A stretch of 59,140 nt of DNA, taken from Oscillospiraceae bacterium. GTDB taxonomy: Bacteria > Bacillota > Clostridia > Oscillospirales > CAG-272. The DNA lies in NCBI GenBank assembly GCA_015064845.1, contig SVRL01000009.1:1-59140 (forward strand), read 5' to 3'. A model generated the notes under the pieces. It was not told the DNA's origin, did not search any database, and was given only the letters and a program-made list of their open reading frames with translations. Shown piece by piece: positions 8,491-16,640 of this stretch; the first letter of the stretch is position 1; each line of letters opens with the position of its first letter. The position numbers were made by a program, and so were the translations under genes.

Positions 8491-9288
8491 TTGAAAAAAC
8501 AATATCAAGAAAAAGATTCGTTGTTGGACGATGTTGACGAGATCATGTTTCCGACTGCACTTGCCACAATGTCAAGCAGCGTGATGAACGCGCTCTATAA
8601 TCAGACGAAGAAAATGATGGGAAGAATGGTGGATTACAAGGAGCTTCGAATGATCTATGCCTGCGCGATGAAAGAGATCAAAACGAAGTTCGACATTCTG
8701 AATACAGAATTCAGCTTGCAATATCATCGTAATCCGATCAGCTCCATTCAAACTCGTCTCAAAAGTACGGCAAGTATCGTTGAAAAGCTTGCCAAATTAC
8801 ATCAGTCCGTAGACATTGAACATATTGATGAGCATATACACGACATTGCGGGTGTCAGAGTCATTTGCTCCTATATCGACGACGTTTATCTGGTTGCTGA
8901 AGCACTTTTGAAGCAGGACGATATCACGCTCGTCAAACGAAAGGATTATATTGCACACCCGAAGGAGAACGGCTACAGAAGCTTGCACTTGATCGTAAAA
9001 GTCCCCGTGTTCCTTTCCGAGCGCCGTTTGGAGATGGAGGTTGAGGTACAGCTTCGCACCATTGCGATGGACTTTTGGGCAAGTCTTGAGCATCAGCTTC
9101 ATTATAAAACCACTTTTGATGGAAAGGATGCGCTTATGGATGAGCTTCGCAGGTGTGCTGAAACGATCAGTCAAACCGATAACGAAATGATGCAGATTCG
9201 CTTGAAGATGGATGCGCTTACCACCGTTCCTACCGAAGAAGAAATCTTGCTTGAGCGAATGAGAAAGCTTGATACACCGATCGAATAA
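8491..9288 (+). CDS. Small alarmone synthetase (RelA/SpoT domain GTP pyrophosphokinase)
   Basis: 265 residues from a TTG start at 8491, supported by AAAGGAGAATAAA directly before it. Only the synthetase domain is present, as in RelP/RelQ/YjbM proteins: HDIAGVRVICSYIDDVYLVAE (ATP/GTP-binding strand), KDYIAHPKENGYRSLHLIV (G-loop; the NGYRSLH motif) and EVEVQLRTIAMDFWASLEHQLHYK (catalytic EVQLRT). No hydrolase HD, TGS or ACT domains are present. It should make (p)ppGpp or pGpp in the cytoplasm in response to stress. The gene follows the NifX-like gene after 12 bases. Confidence 0.85.
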   Translation: MKKQYQEKDSLLDDVDEIMFPTALATMSSSVMNALYNQTKKMMGRMVDYKELRMIYACAMKEIKTKFDILNTEFSLQYHRNPISSIQTRLKSTASIVEKLAKLHQSVDIEHIDEHIHDIAGVRVICSYIDDVYLVAEALLKQDDITLVKRKDYIAHPKENGYRSLHLIVKVPVFLSERRLEMEVEVQLRTIAMDFWASLEHQLHYKTTFDGKDALMDELRRCAETISQTDNEMMQIRLKMDALTTVPTEEEILLERMRKLDTPIE

Positions 9289-9310
9289 GGTAAAATTTGC
9301 TTTCAAGCTA

Positions 9311-9345
9311 TTGTTTATTTTCGCGTAATGTTTAAGAGAGATAAT
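9311..9345 (+). promoter_or_regulatory. Putative response-regulator site and promoter of the two-component operon
   Basis: The 22-mer at 9311-9332 (core ATTTTCGCGTAATGTT) matches 11237-11258 at 20 of 22 positions. In both places a -10-like hexamer starts exactly 29 bases from the motif start: GATAAT (9340-9345) here, TAAAAT there. TAAT-like half sites about 11 bp apart fit the direct-repeat binding of OmpR/PhoB-type regulators. Autoregulation by the downstream regulator is inference. Confidence 0.6.
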
Positions 9346-9392
9346 ATGAAGCAAGAGATAACTCATACACTAAGATTTGAGGGGGGACCTAT

Positions 9393-10067
9393 ATGTTTCA
9401 TATTCTTGTCGTTGATGATGATAAAAATACCCGTTTGCTATTCAAAACTGTGCTTGAAAAGGCAAACTATACTGTGGCCGTGGCCAAAAACGGTGAGGAA
9501 GCACTTGACGTGATGGATCAGGAGCACATAGACCTTGTTGTGCTTGATATTATGATGCCCAAAATGGATGGATATGAATTTACGAAAAACTTAAGATATG
9601 TAAACAATACTTTGCCCATCCTTATGGTTTCTGCAAAGCAACTGCCAAAAGATAAGCATCTGGGCTTTGATGCAGGCATAGATGACTATATGACCAAGCC
9701 TGTTGAAAAGGAAGAATTTCTTTACCGTATCAAAGCACTTCTCAGAAGAGCCAAAATTGCAAGTGATAGGAAAATTGTAATTGGTGATGTTGTGATAGAT
9801 TACGATGCAATGACCGTTAAGCGCGGTGAGGAGGTTATGGAGCTTCCGCAAAAGGAGTTCCTGCTTCTGTACAAGCTGCTGTCTTATCCCGATAAAATTT
9901 TTACAAGAATACAAATTATGGACGAAATATGGGGCGTTGACAGCGAAGTCGGCTGGGAAACTGTTACGGTACATATTGCAAGACTGCGCAAACGCTTTGA
10001 GGGATGGAACGAATTTTCGATCGAATCCATTCGCGGAGTAGGTTATAAGGCGGTTAAAAAGGTATGA
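9393..10067 (+). CDS. OmpR/PhoB-type response regulator
   Basis: 224 residues. The receiver domain (1-~120) has acidic pocket DDD (8-10), phosphoacceptor Asp52 in VVLDIMMPKMDGYEF, and conserved Lys in DYMTKPVEKEEF. The C-terminal winged-helix DNA-binding domain (~125-224) has LPQKEFLLLYKLLSYPDKIFTR and the recognition-helix/wing VTVHIARLRKRF...IRGVGYKAV. GGGGGGAC lies 5-10 bases before the ATG. The stop overlaps the start of the histidine kinase gene by 4 bases (ATGA), so the pair is translationally coupled. A shared promoter motif suggests it also controls the lipid operon at 11.3 kb. Confidence 0.9.
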   Translation: MFHILVVDDDKNTRLLFKTVLEKANYTVAVAKNGEEALDVMDQEHIDLVVLDIMMPKMDGYEFTKNLRYVNNTLPILMVSAKQLPKDKHLGFDAGIDDYMTKPVEKEEFLYRIKALLRRAKIASDRKIVIGDVVIDYDAMTVKRGEEVMELPQKEFLLLYKLLSYPDKIFTRIQIMDEIWGVDSEVGWETVTVHIARLRKRFEGWNEFSIESIRGVGYKAVKKV

Positions 10068-11149
10068 AGCTTGACGGGTTGAGGAGAAAAAGGAAAAAAA
10101 CGGAGCACCGGTTTTCGCTTACACTCCTGTTAGCGTTCATCGTTTTTATTGTGCTTGTCGTGGCGCTTTCATTAGCCGCATTGTTTGTCTATTTGTTTAT
10201 GAAATGGGGTATCATTGACACGATAAACGGTAAAGTCGATTTTGGTAATCTTCTTTTGTTTATATCGGTCATAAGCTTAGTGATTGGCGCGGGAATCACC
10301 GTTTTGCTTGGTAAATTCCCCTTAAAGCCGATCAATAAATTGGTAAGCGGTATGAACAGTCTTGCGGACGGTGAGTTTGAAACAAGGCTCGAATACGGAA
10401 AACCGATTGAAAAATATCCCGTTTTCGTAGAAATAACCGAAAGCTTTAATAAAATGGCAGAGCAGCTTGGGAACACCGAGATGCTTCGCGGAGATTTTAT
10501 CAACAATTTTTCGCATGAATTCAAAACTCCGATCGTTTCGATTGCCGGGTTTGCCGAGATTTTGGAAAGCACGGAGCTTACCGAGGAGGAGCGCGCGCAG
10601 TATGTGGGAGCGATCAAGGAGGAATCCAAACGGCTTGCTTCCATGGCAACGAATATTCTTGAATTGACAAAGGTAGAAAATCAATCCATACTTACGGACG
10701 TATCGCGCTTCAACGTCTCCGAGCAGCTACGCTCCGCGCTCGTTCTGCTTGAAGGAAAGTGGAGCAAAAAGAAGATCGAGCTTGATTTTGATTTCGACGA
10801 ATATGATATTGTCGGCAACGAAGAATTGCTCAAGCAGGTTTGGATCAATCTTCTTGATAATGCGATCAAGTTTGTTGACGAGGGAGGCGTGATTGGTGCT
10901 AAGATCACCACTTTGGAAGGTCAGCTTCGTACGGATATATCCAACACGGGGACTACCATCCCTGCGGAACAGCAAAAATACGTTTTCAACAAATTCTATC
11001 AAGCGGACGAATCACATTCCACGAAAGGAAACGGTATCGGCCTTGCGATCGTGAAAAGAATCGTTGCGCTTCATGACGGAAGCGTATCCGTAAAAAGCGA
11101 AGATGGTGTAACCACGTTTTCGGTGTATTTGCCGTTAAAAAATCATTAA
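10064..11149 (+). CDS. Membrane sensor histidine kinase
   Basis: 361 residues. There are two membrane segments (about 21-46 and 62-83) with a very short ~15-residue external loop, so it probably senses the membrane itself or a partner protein rather than a soluble ligand. A HAMP linker (84-137) is followed by HisKA with phosphorylated His151 in NFSHEFKTPI. The HATPase domain has NLLDNAIKF (N box), a weak G1 box (ISNTGTTI, with N in place of the usual D) and GNGIGLAIVKRI (G2). It is the cognate kinase of the upstream regulator. The short loop recalls intramembrane-sensing kinases of cell-envelope stress, in keeping with a lipid operon downstream. Confidence 0.9.
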   Translation: MKLDGLRRKRKKTEHRFSLTLLLAFIVFIVLVVALSLAALFVYLFMKWGIIDTINGKVDFGNLLLFISVISLVIGAGITVLLGKFPLKPINKLVSGMNSLADGEFETRLEYGKPIEKYPVFVEITESFNKMAEQLGNTEMLRGDFINNFSHEFKTPIVSIAGFAEILESTELTEEERAQYVGAIKEESKRLASMATNILELTKVENQSILTDVSRFNVSEQLRSALVLLEGKWSKKKIELDFDFDEYDIVGNEELLKQVWINLLDNAIKFVDEGGVIGAKITTLEGQLRTDISNTGTTIPAEQQKYVFNKFYQADESHSTKGNGIGLAIVKRIVALHDGSVSVKSEDGVTTFSVYLPLKNH

Positions 11150-11174
11150 AAAATCATTAAAATATGTTATTTGT

Positions 11175-11208
11175 AAGAGGATTTTCATCAACAGAAAATC
11201 CTCTTTTC
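11175..11208 (+). terminator. Intrinsic terminator of the two-component operon
   Basis: Perfect 12-bp stem AAGAGGATTTTC (11175-11186) / GAAAATCCTCTT (11194-11205), 7-nt loop, followed by TTCC. The adjacent ATCATTAAAA repeats (about 11140-11165) are AT-rich spacer. Confidence 0.85.
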
Positions 11209-11236
11209 CTTTGCAAAACAATTAAAAAACATCGTT

Positions 11237-11271
11237 TTGTTAATTTTCGTGTAATGTTGGAGGAATAAAAT
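11237..11271 (+). promoter_or_regulatory. Putative response-regulator site and promoter of the lipid operon
   Basis: The 22-mer 11237-11258 (core ATTTTCGTGTAATGTT) differs at only two positions from 9311-9332 upstream of the response regulator gene. TAAAAT at 11266-11271 sits at the same distance as the -10 there. TAAT direct repeats at 11241-11244 (as TAAT) and 11252-11255 are 11 bp apart. This implies that the lipid operon belongs to the regulator's regulon. Confidence 0.6.
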
Positions 11272-11335
11272 TTCGACGTAAGATGATAAGATTCGCCCGA
11301 TTTACGCGGCAATTAACATATTAAGGAAGGAAACT

Positions 11336-12181
11336 ATGAGATATCTTCTTTATAATCCGTTTTCAGGAAAAAACGATCAAGCACATGAGGACGCGGAATG
11401 TTATTCCGTCGTAGAAAATCAACCAACTAAGCTGATAGAGATAACAAAAATAGGAAACCTTGCGGATTTTTTTGAAATTCTTGAACCTTATGACGACGTT
11501 GTCATATTCGGAGGCGACGGTACAATGAATAGAATTGTGAATGAACTGTACGATCTCTCCATCAAAAACAACGTTTTCTATTTTCCAAGTGGTACGGGTA
11601 ACGATTTTGCAAGGGATATAGGAGAGGCAGAGGCACGAAATCCTTTCCTTGTTAATGATTACATAAAAGAACTGCCCACCGTTACCGTGAAGGGAAAACA
11701 ACGAAAATTTATCAACGGTGTTGGCTTTGGTATTGACGGCTATTGCTGTGAGGTTGGGGATCAGATCAAGAGCAAGGGAAAACAGCCAAACGATACGTCG
11801 ATTGCAATAAAAGGTCTATTGTTTCACTTCAAGCCTGTTAATGCAACGGTTACCGTAGATGGAAAGAAAATGACCTTCAAAAAGGTTTGGATAGCGCCCA
11901 CGATGTACGGTCGCTATTACGGCGGCGGTATGATGCCGACTCCGAATCAAAATCGAAACGCAAGCGACAAAAAGGTCTCCCTCATGCTCTTTCACGGTTC
12001 AAGCAAGCTCAAAACTCTGATGATCTTTCCATCCTTATTGAAAGGGAAGCACGTAAAGCATAAGAAAAACATAAGCATTTTTGAAGGTAAAAGCATAAGC
12101 GTCAGGTTTGAGAGACCTGCGCCTCTCCAGATAGACGGGGAAACTGTGCCGAATGTGATGGAATACAACGTAGAGGTATGA
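11336..12181 (+). CDS. Diacylglycerol kinase-family lipid kinase
   Basis: 281 residues. DAGK/sphingosine-kinase catalytic features: MRYLLYNPFSGK at the N-terminus, VVIFGGDGTMNRIVNEL with the nucleotide-binding GGDGT at residues 59-63, and FPSGTGNDFARDIG (83-96). A C-terminal lipid-binding beta domain contains YYGGGMMPTPNQN and PLQIDGETV. It would phosphorylate diacylglycerol or a related membrane lipid with ATP at the cytoplasmic face. AAGGAAGGAAACT precedes the ATG. It heads an operon with two glycosyltransferase genes that also act on diacylglycerol-type acceptors, so the locus probably adjusts anionic and glyco-lipid balance. Confidence 0.85.
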   Translation: MRYLLYNPFSGKNDQAHEDAECYSVVENQPTKLIEITKIGNLADFFEILEPYDDVVIFGGDGTMNRIVNELYDLSIKNNVFYFPSGTGNDFARDIGEAEARNPFLVNDYIKELPTVTVKGKQRKFINGVGFGIDGYCCEVGDQIKSKGKQPNDTSIAIKGLLFHFKPVNATVTVDGKKMTFKKVWIAPTMYGRYYGGGMMPTPNQNRNASDKKVSLMLFHGSSKLKTLMIFPSLLKGKHVKHKKNISIFEGKSISVRFERPAPLQIDGETVPNVMEYNVEV

Positions 12182-12187
12182 TGCAAA

Positions 12188-13315
12188 ATGAAAACTCTGA
12201 TATTAAGCTGTAATACAGGTGAGGGGCATAATTCCTGTGCCAAAGCAATTAAAGAATATTATGATTCCAAGGGTTGTGCTTGTGATATCAAAGACGGATT
12301 GGAATTTATTTCCCCCGGTATTTCAAATTTTATATCGCGAGGGCACTCCTTTATTTATTGCCGTATACCTTGGCTTTTCAAATGGGGATACGGACATTTT
12401 GAAAATCATCCGTCATACTTTGCAGATGGGTCTGTTTTATATCGCTTTTTTGCGCGAGGAACAGAAAGAATGTATCAATATATCTGTAGGGAAGGATACG
12501 ATGCCGTCATTTGCGTTCACGTATTTACCGCACTTATGATAACCGATGTATTGAAAAAGCATTCCATGGATTTGAAAACCTGCTTCGTAGCTACGGATTA
12601 TACCTGTAGTCCGTCAACGAAGGAAAGCAAGCTGGATTATTATTTTATCCCGGACGAAAATTTGAAATCCGATTTTATATGCGATAATATCACCGAAGAA
12701 AAGATAATTTCCTCGGGCATTCCCATAAGGCAAATGTTTTACGTTGACGTCGATAAACCTGAGGCGAAAGCGCGAATAGGAATCCCTTCTCATCACAAGC
12801 ACTTGCTGATTATGTGCGGCAGTATGGGTTGCGGTCCGATCAAAAAAATCCTTCGTAAGCTTTCAGGATCTTTACCTCGGGATTGGGAGCTCACCGTTAT
12901 TTGCGGCAGGAACGAAAAGCTCTACAAAAAGCTAAAGATAAAATACGCGCACTATGAAAAAATACACGTTAAAGGATTTGTAAAAGACATGGGTACGATG
13001 ATGGACAGTGCCGATCTGTATTTGACAAAGCCGGGGGGAATCAGTGTCAGCGAAGCATCAATCAAAAACGTGCCAATGGTATTTATTGATGCCGTTGCAG
13101 GCTGTGAGAAATACAACGGTCAGTTCTTTGCAGATCTTAACTGCGCTCAAACGTGTGTCTCTGTAAGTGATATTGTAAAAGCGTGCATTGCCATGATGCA
13201 AAAAGAAGAAAAATGCATTGCCATGAGGCATGAGCTGCAGAGGCTGAAAAAGGAAAACTCAGCTCGGGTCATCTATGAAACCATGGACAAATATGAGACG
13301 TGCCGATATGAATAA
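12188..13315 (+). CDS. MGDG-synthase/UgtP-like glycolipid glycosyltransferase (GT28)
   Basis: 375 residues. The N-terminal domain starts MKTLILSCNTGEGHNSCAKAI, the GxGH acceptor-binding motif of monogalactosyldiacylglycerol synthases and UgtP. The C-terminal GT-B domain has LIMCGSMGCGPIKK, then LTVICGRNEKL, VKGFVKDMGTMMDSADLYLTKPGGISVSEA (nucleotide-sugar site with the PGG turn) and FIDAVAGCEKYNGQFF. It should transfer a hexose from UDP-sugar to diacylglycerol at the inner membrane face. It follows the lipid kinase by 6 bases and overlaps the next gene by 8 bases. Confidence 0.85.
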   Translation: MKTLILSCNTGEGHNSCAKAIKEYYDSKGCACDIKDGLEFISPGISNFISRGHSFIYCRIPWLFKWGYGHFENHPSYFADGSVLYRFFARGTERMYQYICREGYDAVICVHVFTALMITDVLKKHSMDLKTCFVATDYTCSPSTKESKLDYYFIPDENLKSDFICDNITEEKIISSGIPIRQMFYVDVDKPEAKARIGIPSHHKHLLIMCGSMGCGPIKKILRKLSGSLPRDWELTVICGRNEKLYKKLKIKYAHYEKIHVKGFVKDMGTMMDSADLYLTKPGGISVSEASIKNVPMVFIDAVAGCEKYNGQFFADLNCAQTCVSVSDIVKACIAMMQKEEKCIAMRHELQRLKKENSARVIYETMDKYETCRYE

Positions 13316-13628
13316 AGAAAAGCTTATAGTTATTATTCCTGCATACGAGCCGACAAGGGAGTTTACCGACTACGCAAGACGTGTAGCGGCATTTGCCGAA
13401 GAGCTTGTGGTCGTAAATGACGGAAGCGGCAGTGATTACGATGGGATATTCAAAGAAATTCAAGCAATCGAAAACGTAAAATACATAACCTATGGTGAAA
13501 ATCACGGTAAGGGCTACGCCTTAAAGCGGGCATTTCAGTATTGCGCGGATACGTATGACGATAGCTATGCTTGCGTAACTGCGGATTGCGACGGACAGCA
13601 CGATACTCGTGATGATTTCTGCATGTAA
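13308..13628 (+). pseudogene. Truncated family 2 glycosyltransferase
   Basis: The reading frame opens at ATG 13308, overlapping the previous stop, and encodes only 106 residues. It has the GT2 nucleotide-binding half: IVIIPAYEPTREF, LVVVNDGSGSDYDGIF, GENHGKGYALKRAFQYC and VTADCDGQHDT, where DCD is the metal-binding aspartate motif. Homology stops after HDTRDD, and the frame ends at FCM. GT2 enzymes need at least another 100 residues, so the product should be inactive. No continuation is seen in another frame or on the far side of the island. The break around 13610-13630 marks the left edge of the AT-rich accessory region. Confidence 0.75.
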
Positions 13629-13650
13629 ATTATAATTTTTCGGAGGTTTT

Positions 13651-14592
13651 ATGAAACAGCATATAATTGAGCCATTGCAAGACATCGAATATGTATATTT
13701 CAATAACACAAAAGCAGCAAAAGAAATTTTGGACAATCAAATCCAAGCGGATGGAACTTGGCACGAACTGAATGTTCTTAATGGTACACATATAAAAATC
13801 GCATTGCGACACACAACGGAGAAGGATTTTAAATTCGAACGAATCGATGCTTTGATTTTGGATGCAATCGGGTCATTGTATGACAACGGTATTTATTATT
13901 TAACTACGGATATGATTGCAAGAATGATTTACCAAGATGTTCATCACAGAATAGCAGTTAATATGAAACAAGCCATTCAGGACAGGATCGATGTAATGAT
14001 GGCATTGAAAATTCGTCTTAACATTGAAGATGAGTGTAATGAAAGGCAAAGCATCCCTAAAGATATTCGGCTGCAAAAGAAGCAGTATACATATTTTTTA
14101 CCCATGAAGCAGATTGATGTCATTTTTTCAGCAAACAGTAGGCGGGGTAAAGGATATCATTTATATCAATCTCCCTTGATTTGGGAATACGCTAAATACA
14201 CAAAACAAATTATTAGTTTTCGATTCGATGCATTTTCGTTTTTGGACAAAAATATAACGATTGAAGCATTAATGATTTTGCGTGAACTGTACCGTCGAAT
14301 CGAAATAATGAAGAATGCAAACAACAATGTTTTCAATCGAAAAATCTGTTTATACCGCATTGAGAACAAGGTTCCCAAAGGATTGTTGATAAATTGCGGA
14401 ATCGATCCTGATGCCTATAAAAATTGGAATGACAAACACCGCAAACTTTGCGGATTGATAGAAGCCTTTTTGGAATATATGAAAAAAACTGAGGACAAGC
14501 AACTGCGTATCAAAAATTATCAACACTACGAAACGAACGAAGCTGAAGGATATCACATTAATCTCTACAGCAGAAAATATTATAAAAAATAA
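13651..14592 (+). CDS. Putative replication-initiator-like winged-helix protein
   Basis: 313 residues, start at ATG 13651 behind CGGAGG. Family not firmly recognised. Residues ~65-130 (FERIDALILDAIGSLYDNGIYYLTTDMIARMIYQ...NMKQAIQDRIDVMMALKIRLNI) read as a winged helix, and the second half (YLFYQSPLIWEYAKYTKQIISF-like region, then LREL-RRIE and YHINLYSRKYY) is basic and could be a second DNA-binding domain. This two-lobe plan and the next gene, a DnaB-like ATPase, suggest a plasmid or element replication initiator. A transcription factor is the alternative. The gene is clearly more AT-rich than the chromosome to its left. Confidence 0.4.
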   Translation: MKQHIIEPLQDIEYVYFNNTKAAKEILDNQIQADGTWHELNVLNGTHIKIALRHTTEKDFKFERIDALILDAIGSLYDNGIYYLTTDMIARMIYQDVHHRIAVNMKQAIQDRIDVMMALKIRLNIEDECNERQSIPKDIRLQKKQYTYFLPMKQIDVIFSANSRRGKGYHLYQSPLIWEYAKYTKQIISFRFDAFSFLDKNITIEALMILRELYRRIEIMKNANNNVFNRKICLYRIENKVPKGLLINCGIDPDAYKNWNDKHRKLCGLIEAFLEYMKKTEDKQLRIKNYQHYETNEAEGYHINLYSRKYYKK

Positions 14593-14605
14593 GGAGACTT
14601 ACTTT

Positions 14606-15535
14606 ATGTCAAATGAAATCAAAACTTCAAAACGTATCCCTATTAATGAATTTTTTCCTTTATTCAAAGAATTCCATAATCCCGAGCGATATATATTAAA
14701 AGTTCCAACAGGATTGAACAGTTTAGATCAAATTCTTGGAGGTGGTTTGACGGAGGGAGTGCATACAGTGTGTGCTTGGCCGGGGACAGGCAAAACTTCT
14801 CTCATGCTGAATATCGCAATTAATGCTGTTGAAAATAATACTCCTGTGCTCTTTTTTAGTTATGAAGTGCCCGAACTTGATTTATCAACAAAAATATATA
14901 GTATAGTTAGTAATAAATTGTCTTCTGAGAAAGGTGGTTTTTCATTTGATAATCTTCGTTCGGAATATAAAATTACTTCTACAGAACAAAAATTGTATTC
15001 TAAAACAGTTGAATGGGTTGAAACAAAATTGGGTAATCATTTCTATTTTTTTAATTGCAGAGAAGAAAAGTACACAGTTAAGCAGATTATTGATGAAATA
15101 GAAATCTTTATTAATGAGCAGAAAAAAACACCTTTGGTAGTTATCGACTATTTACAGGTAATTGAACTTGAATCGGAAGCGACTTCATCAAAATCTAATG
15201 TCGATCATGCTATGGTTGCTTTACATAATGTTGCTACGAAGTATCATTTCCCTTTGATTGCAATTAGTTCAACTACGAAACAATATAGCGAAAATTTAAC
15301 ACTGTTTTCTTGTGCAGAATCCGCGCGAATTGCATATAGCAGTGTAACTGTTTGGGGACTTTCAAAAATTAATCATAAAGATAATCCGACTGCTTATAAA
15401 ACAATAAAACTTGAAATTTTCAAAAACAGATATGGACCTTGCGACATAGATATTAAACTGGTTTTTGACGGTGAGCATAGCCGATTTTGGGAGTTTAAAG
15501 AAACACCCAAGACAAAGCCCAAAAAGAACAATTAA
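14606..15535 (+). CDS. DnaB/RadA-like RecA-fold ATPase (helicase domain only)
   Basis: 309 residues. The RecA-type motor has VPTGLNSLDQILGGGLTEGVH (33-53, the DnaB/RadA lead-in), Walker A WPGTGKTS (58-65), FFSYEVP (83-89, equivalent to the FSLEM segment of DnaB), Walker B VVIDYLQVIE (178-187) and ISSTTKQYSEN, which resembles motif H4. The DnaB N-terminal primase-interaction domain is missing, as in some phage and plasmid helicases. It may unwind or load at the element's origin with the preceding initiator-like protein, 13 bases upstream. TAAGGAGACTTACTTT precedes the ATG. Confidence 0.7.
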   Translation: MSNEIKTSKRIPINEFFPLFKEFHNPERYILKVPTGLNSLDQILGGGLTEGVHTVCAWPGTGKTSLMLNIAINAVENNTPVLFFSYEVPELDLSTKIYSIVSNKLSSEKGGFSFDNLRSEYKITSTEQKLYSKTVEWVETKLGNHFYFFNCREEKYTVKQIIDEIEIFINEQKKTPLVVIDYLQVIELESEATSSKSNVDHAMVALHNVATKYHFPLIAISSTTKQYSENLTLFSCAESARIAYSSVTVWGLSKINHKDNPTAYKTIKLEIFKNRYGPCDIDIKLVFDGEHSRFWEFKETPKTKPKKNN

Positions 15536-15623
15536 TATTTTTGATGAACTTATATATTCCGTCTAACAAGTTTTTTATACCTAAAGTCTTTATAAAATAT
15601 TTTAATGAAAGAAGGATAATTTT

Positions 15624-16031
15624 ATGCAATCCGAAAAAATTACATTTAAAAATGAGTGTCATAGAGTCAAATATAGATTGTATATGCAATCGTTTCCGGA
15701 ATATTTAAGGATGAGCGCGGAAGTTCAAGCGGCGATATATTTCCTTGCTTTTATAGAATCGGATGGATCGGAAGTAGCAAAATATCTCTTTGCGTATATT
15801 GAGCATTCTCTTTCTCCTTGCTTTTTTGATAATCCTGATACGAAAAGCTTGAGCAATTTGTTGGCTCAGCGTTTGTGGACTGGTATTTATTTGGCGTTTA
15901 GGGAAGAATGGCTTAAATACTTTTCCGAAGTAGTCGAATTGGATATTTTAAAAATTTTGAAGAGAGAAGAACTTGAAACTTTGAGTTATTTGATTAATAT
16001 CTTTAAAAACGCTGAGCGTTCCTTTACTTGA
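15624..16031 (+). CDS. Small island protein of unknown function, paralogue A
   Basis: 135 residues, ATG preceded by GAAAGAAGGATAATTTT. The family is not recognised. It aligns over almost its full length with the protein at 16641-16994. Shared landmarks are SFPEYLRMSAEVQAAIYFLA / SIPESLWMSTNVQAVIWFIA, CFFDNPDTKSLSN / DFFKNPDTESVAN, LWTGIYLAFREEWLKYFSE / LWNATCRAYEDKFMEYFTE and the end ILKRE / ILKQD. Mostly helical and soluble, with no signal peptide. Paralogue A has an extra ~20-residue tail. Tandem duplication inside a mobile island suggests an accessory role such as defence or regulation, but nothing shows which. Confidence 0.6.
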   Translation: MQSEKITFKNECHRVKYRLYMQSFPEYLRMSAEVQAAIYFLAFIESDGSEVAKYLFAYIEHSLSPCFFDNPDTKSLSNLLAQRLWTGIYLAFREEWLKYFSEVVELDILKILKREELETLSYLINIFKNAERSFT

Positions 16032-16039
16032 ACTGCGTT

Positions 16040-16200
16040 GTGATATCTTTTTCATTAATAAAAAGAAGGAGGGAGGTTCTTTTTGAAAAAGCAGATCAAG
16101 ATGAAAAAGAATGTGTTCTCCCTCTTTACTTTCTCTAATAGGGAAAGGATAAGAAAAGAAATCTTTGTTCTTCTTTCCATGTTTCGTGAATAGAAAATAC
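16040..16200. repeat. Purine/pyrimidine hairpin units between small island genes
   Basis: Alternating pyrimidine- and purine-rich runs with switch points near 16055 (TTCATTAATAAAAAG), 16142 (CTCTAATAGGGAAAGG) and 16190. They are similar to the array at 17.03-17.93 kb. They fill the gap between paralogue A and the zinc-ribbon gene; 16200-16347 is AT-rich with no gene seen. Confidence 0.5.
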
Positions 16201-16347
16201 AACCATCCCACTTCACTTTTTTCTGTTCTTTTCTATCATACTATATATTGGAATCTGAAAAGGACAAAACCTTAAAATTTTTTCAATTAAAAACTAATAC
16301 TTTTTTAGATTTTTTCATAAAAAAATAAAAAGAAAGGAGATTGCGAT

Positions 16348-16518
16348 ATGATAAAACGCGTTAAGGTTCACATGGTAATTCCGGATTATGATAATCTGAA
16401 GGAAACTAAGATGACTAAAAAGTATATCTGTCAATGCAATATTTGCAAGAAAGAATTCAAATGTTCCATGGAAAATGCAGAAGTCTGCAAAAAGTGTTTC
16501 GAAAAATATTTTCGCTAA
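16348..16518 (+). CDS. Small zinc-ribbon protein
   Basis: 56 residues from ATG 16348, preceded by AGAAAGGAGA with a 7-base spacer, so the gene is well supported despite its size. The second half holds two Cys-x2-Cys knuckles, CNIC and CKKC, plus two extra cysteines (YICQCNICKKEFKC... EVCKKCFEKYF). This is a classic treble-clef/zinc-ribbon pattern for binding one Zn ion. The first half is basic (MIKRVKVHMVIPDYDN). It may bind nucleic acid or a protein partner. It lies between the two paralogous small genes. Confidence 0.65.
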   Translation: MIKRVKVHMVIPDYDNLKETKMTKKYICQCNICKKEFKCSMENAEVCKKCFEKYFR

Positions 16519-16640
16519 TTTTAATGATTTGTTGCAGTTCCTTTTAAAAACTAAACGAAAAAGGAATTTACATCCCTTTTGTCTTTTAAGAAAAAGGCAC
16601 ATGCTATGGCACGATTTTAAAAGAAAGGTTATAATTTACT

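Noticed and set aside
13631..13636. TATAAT as a -10 box for the initiator-like gene
   Set aside because: It lies too close to the ribosome site and has no -35 box at the right distance.
13625..13645. Left transposon terminus beginning TGTAAATTATAA
   Set aside because: Starts with TGT and shares 12 bp inverted with the right side, but no matching terminal inverted repeat or 5-bp duplication was found; chance in AT-rich DNA is likely.
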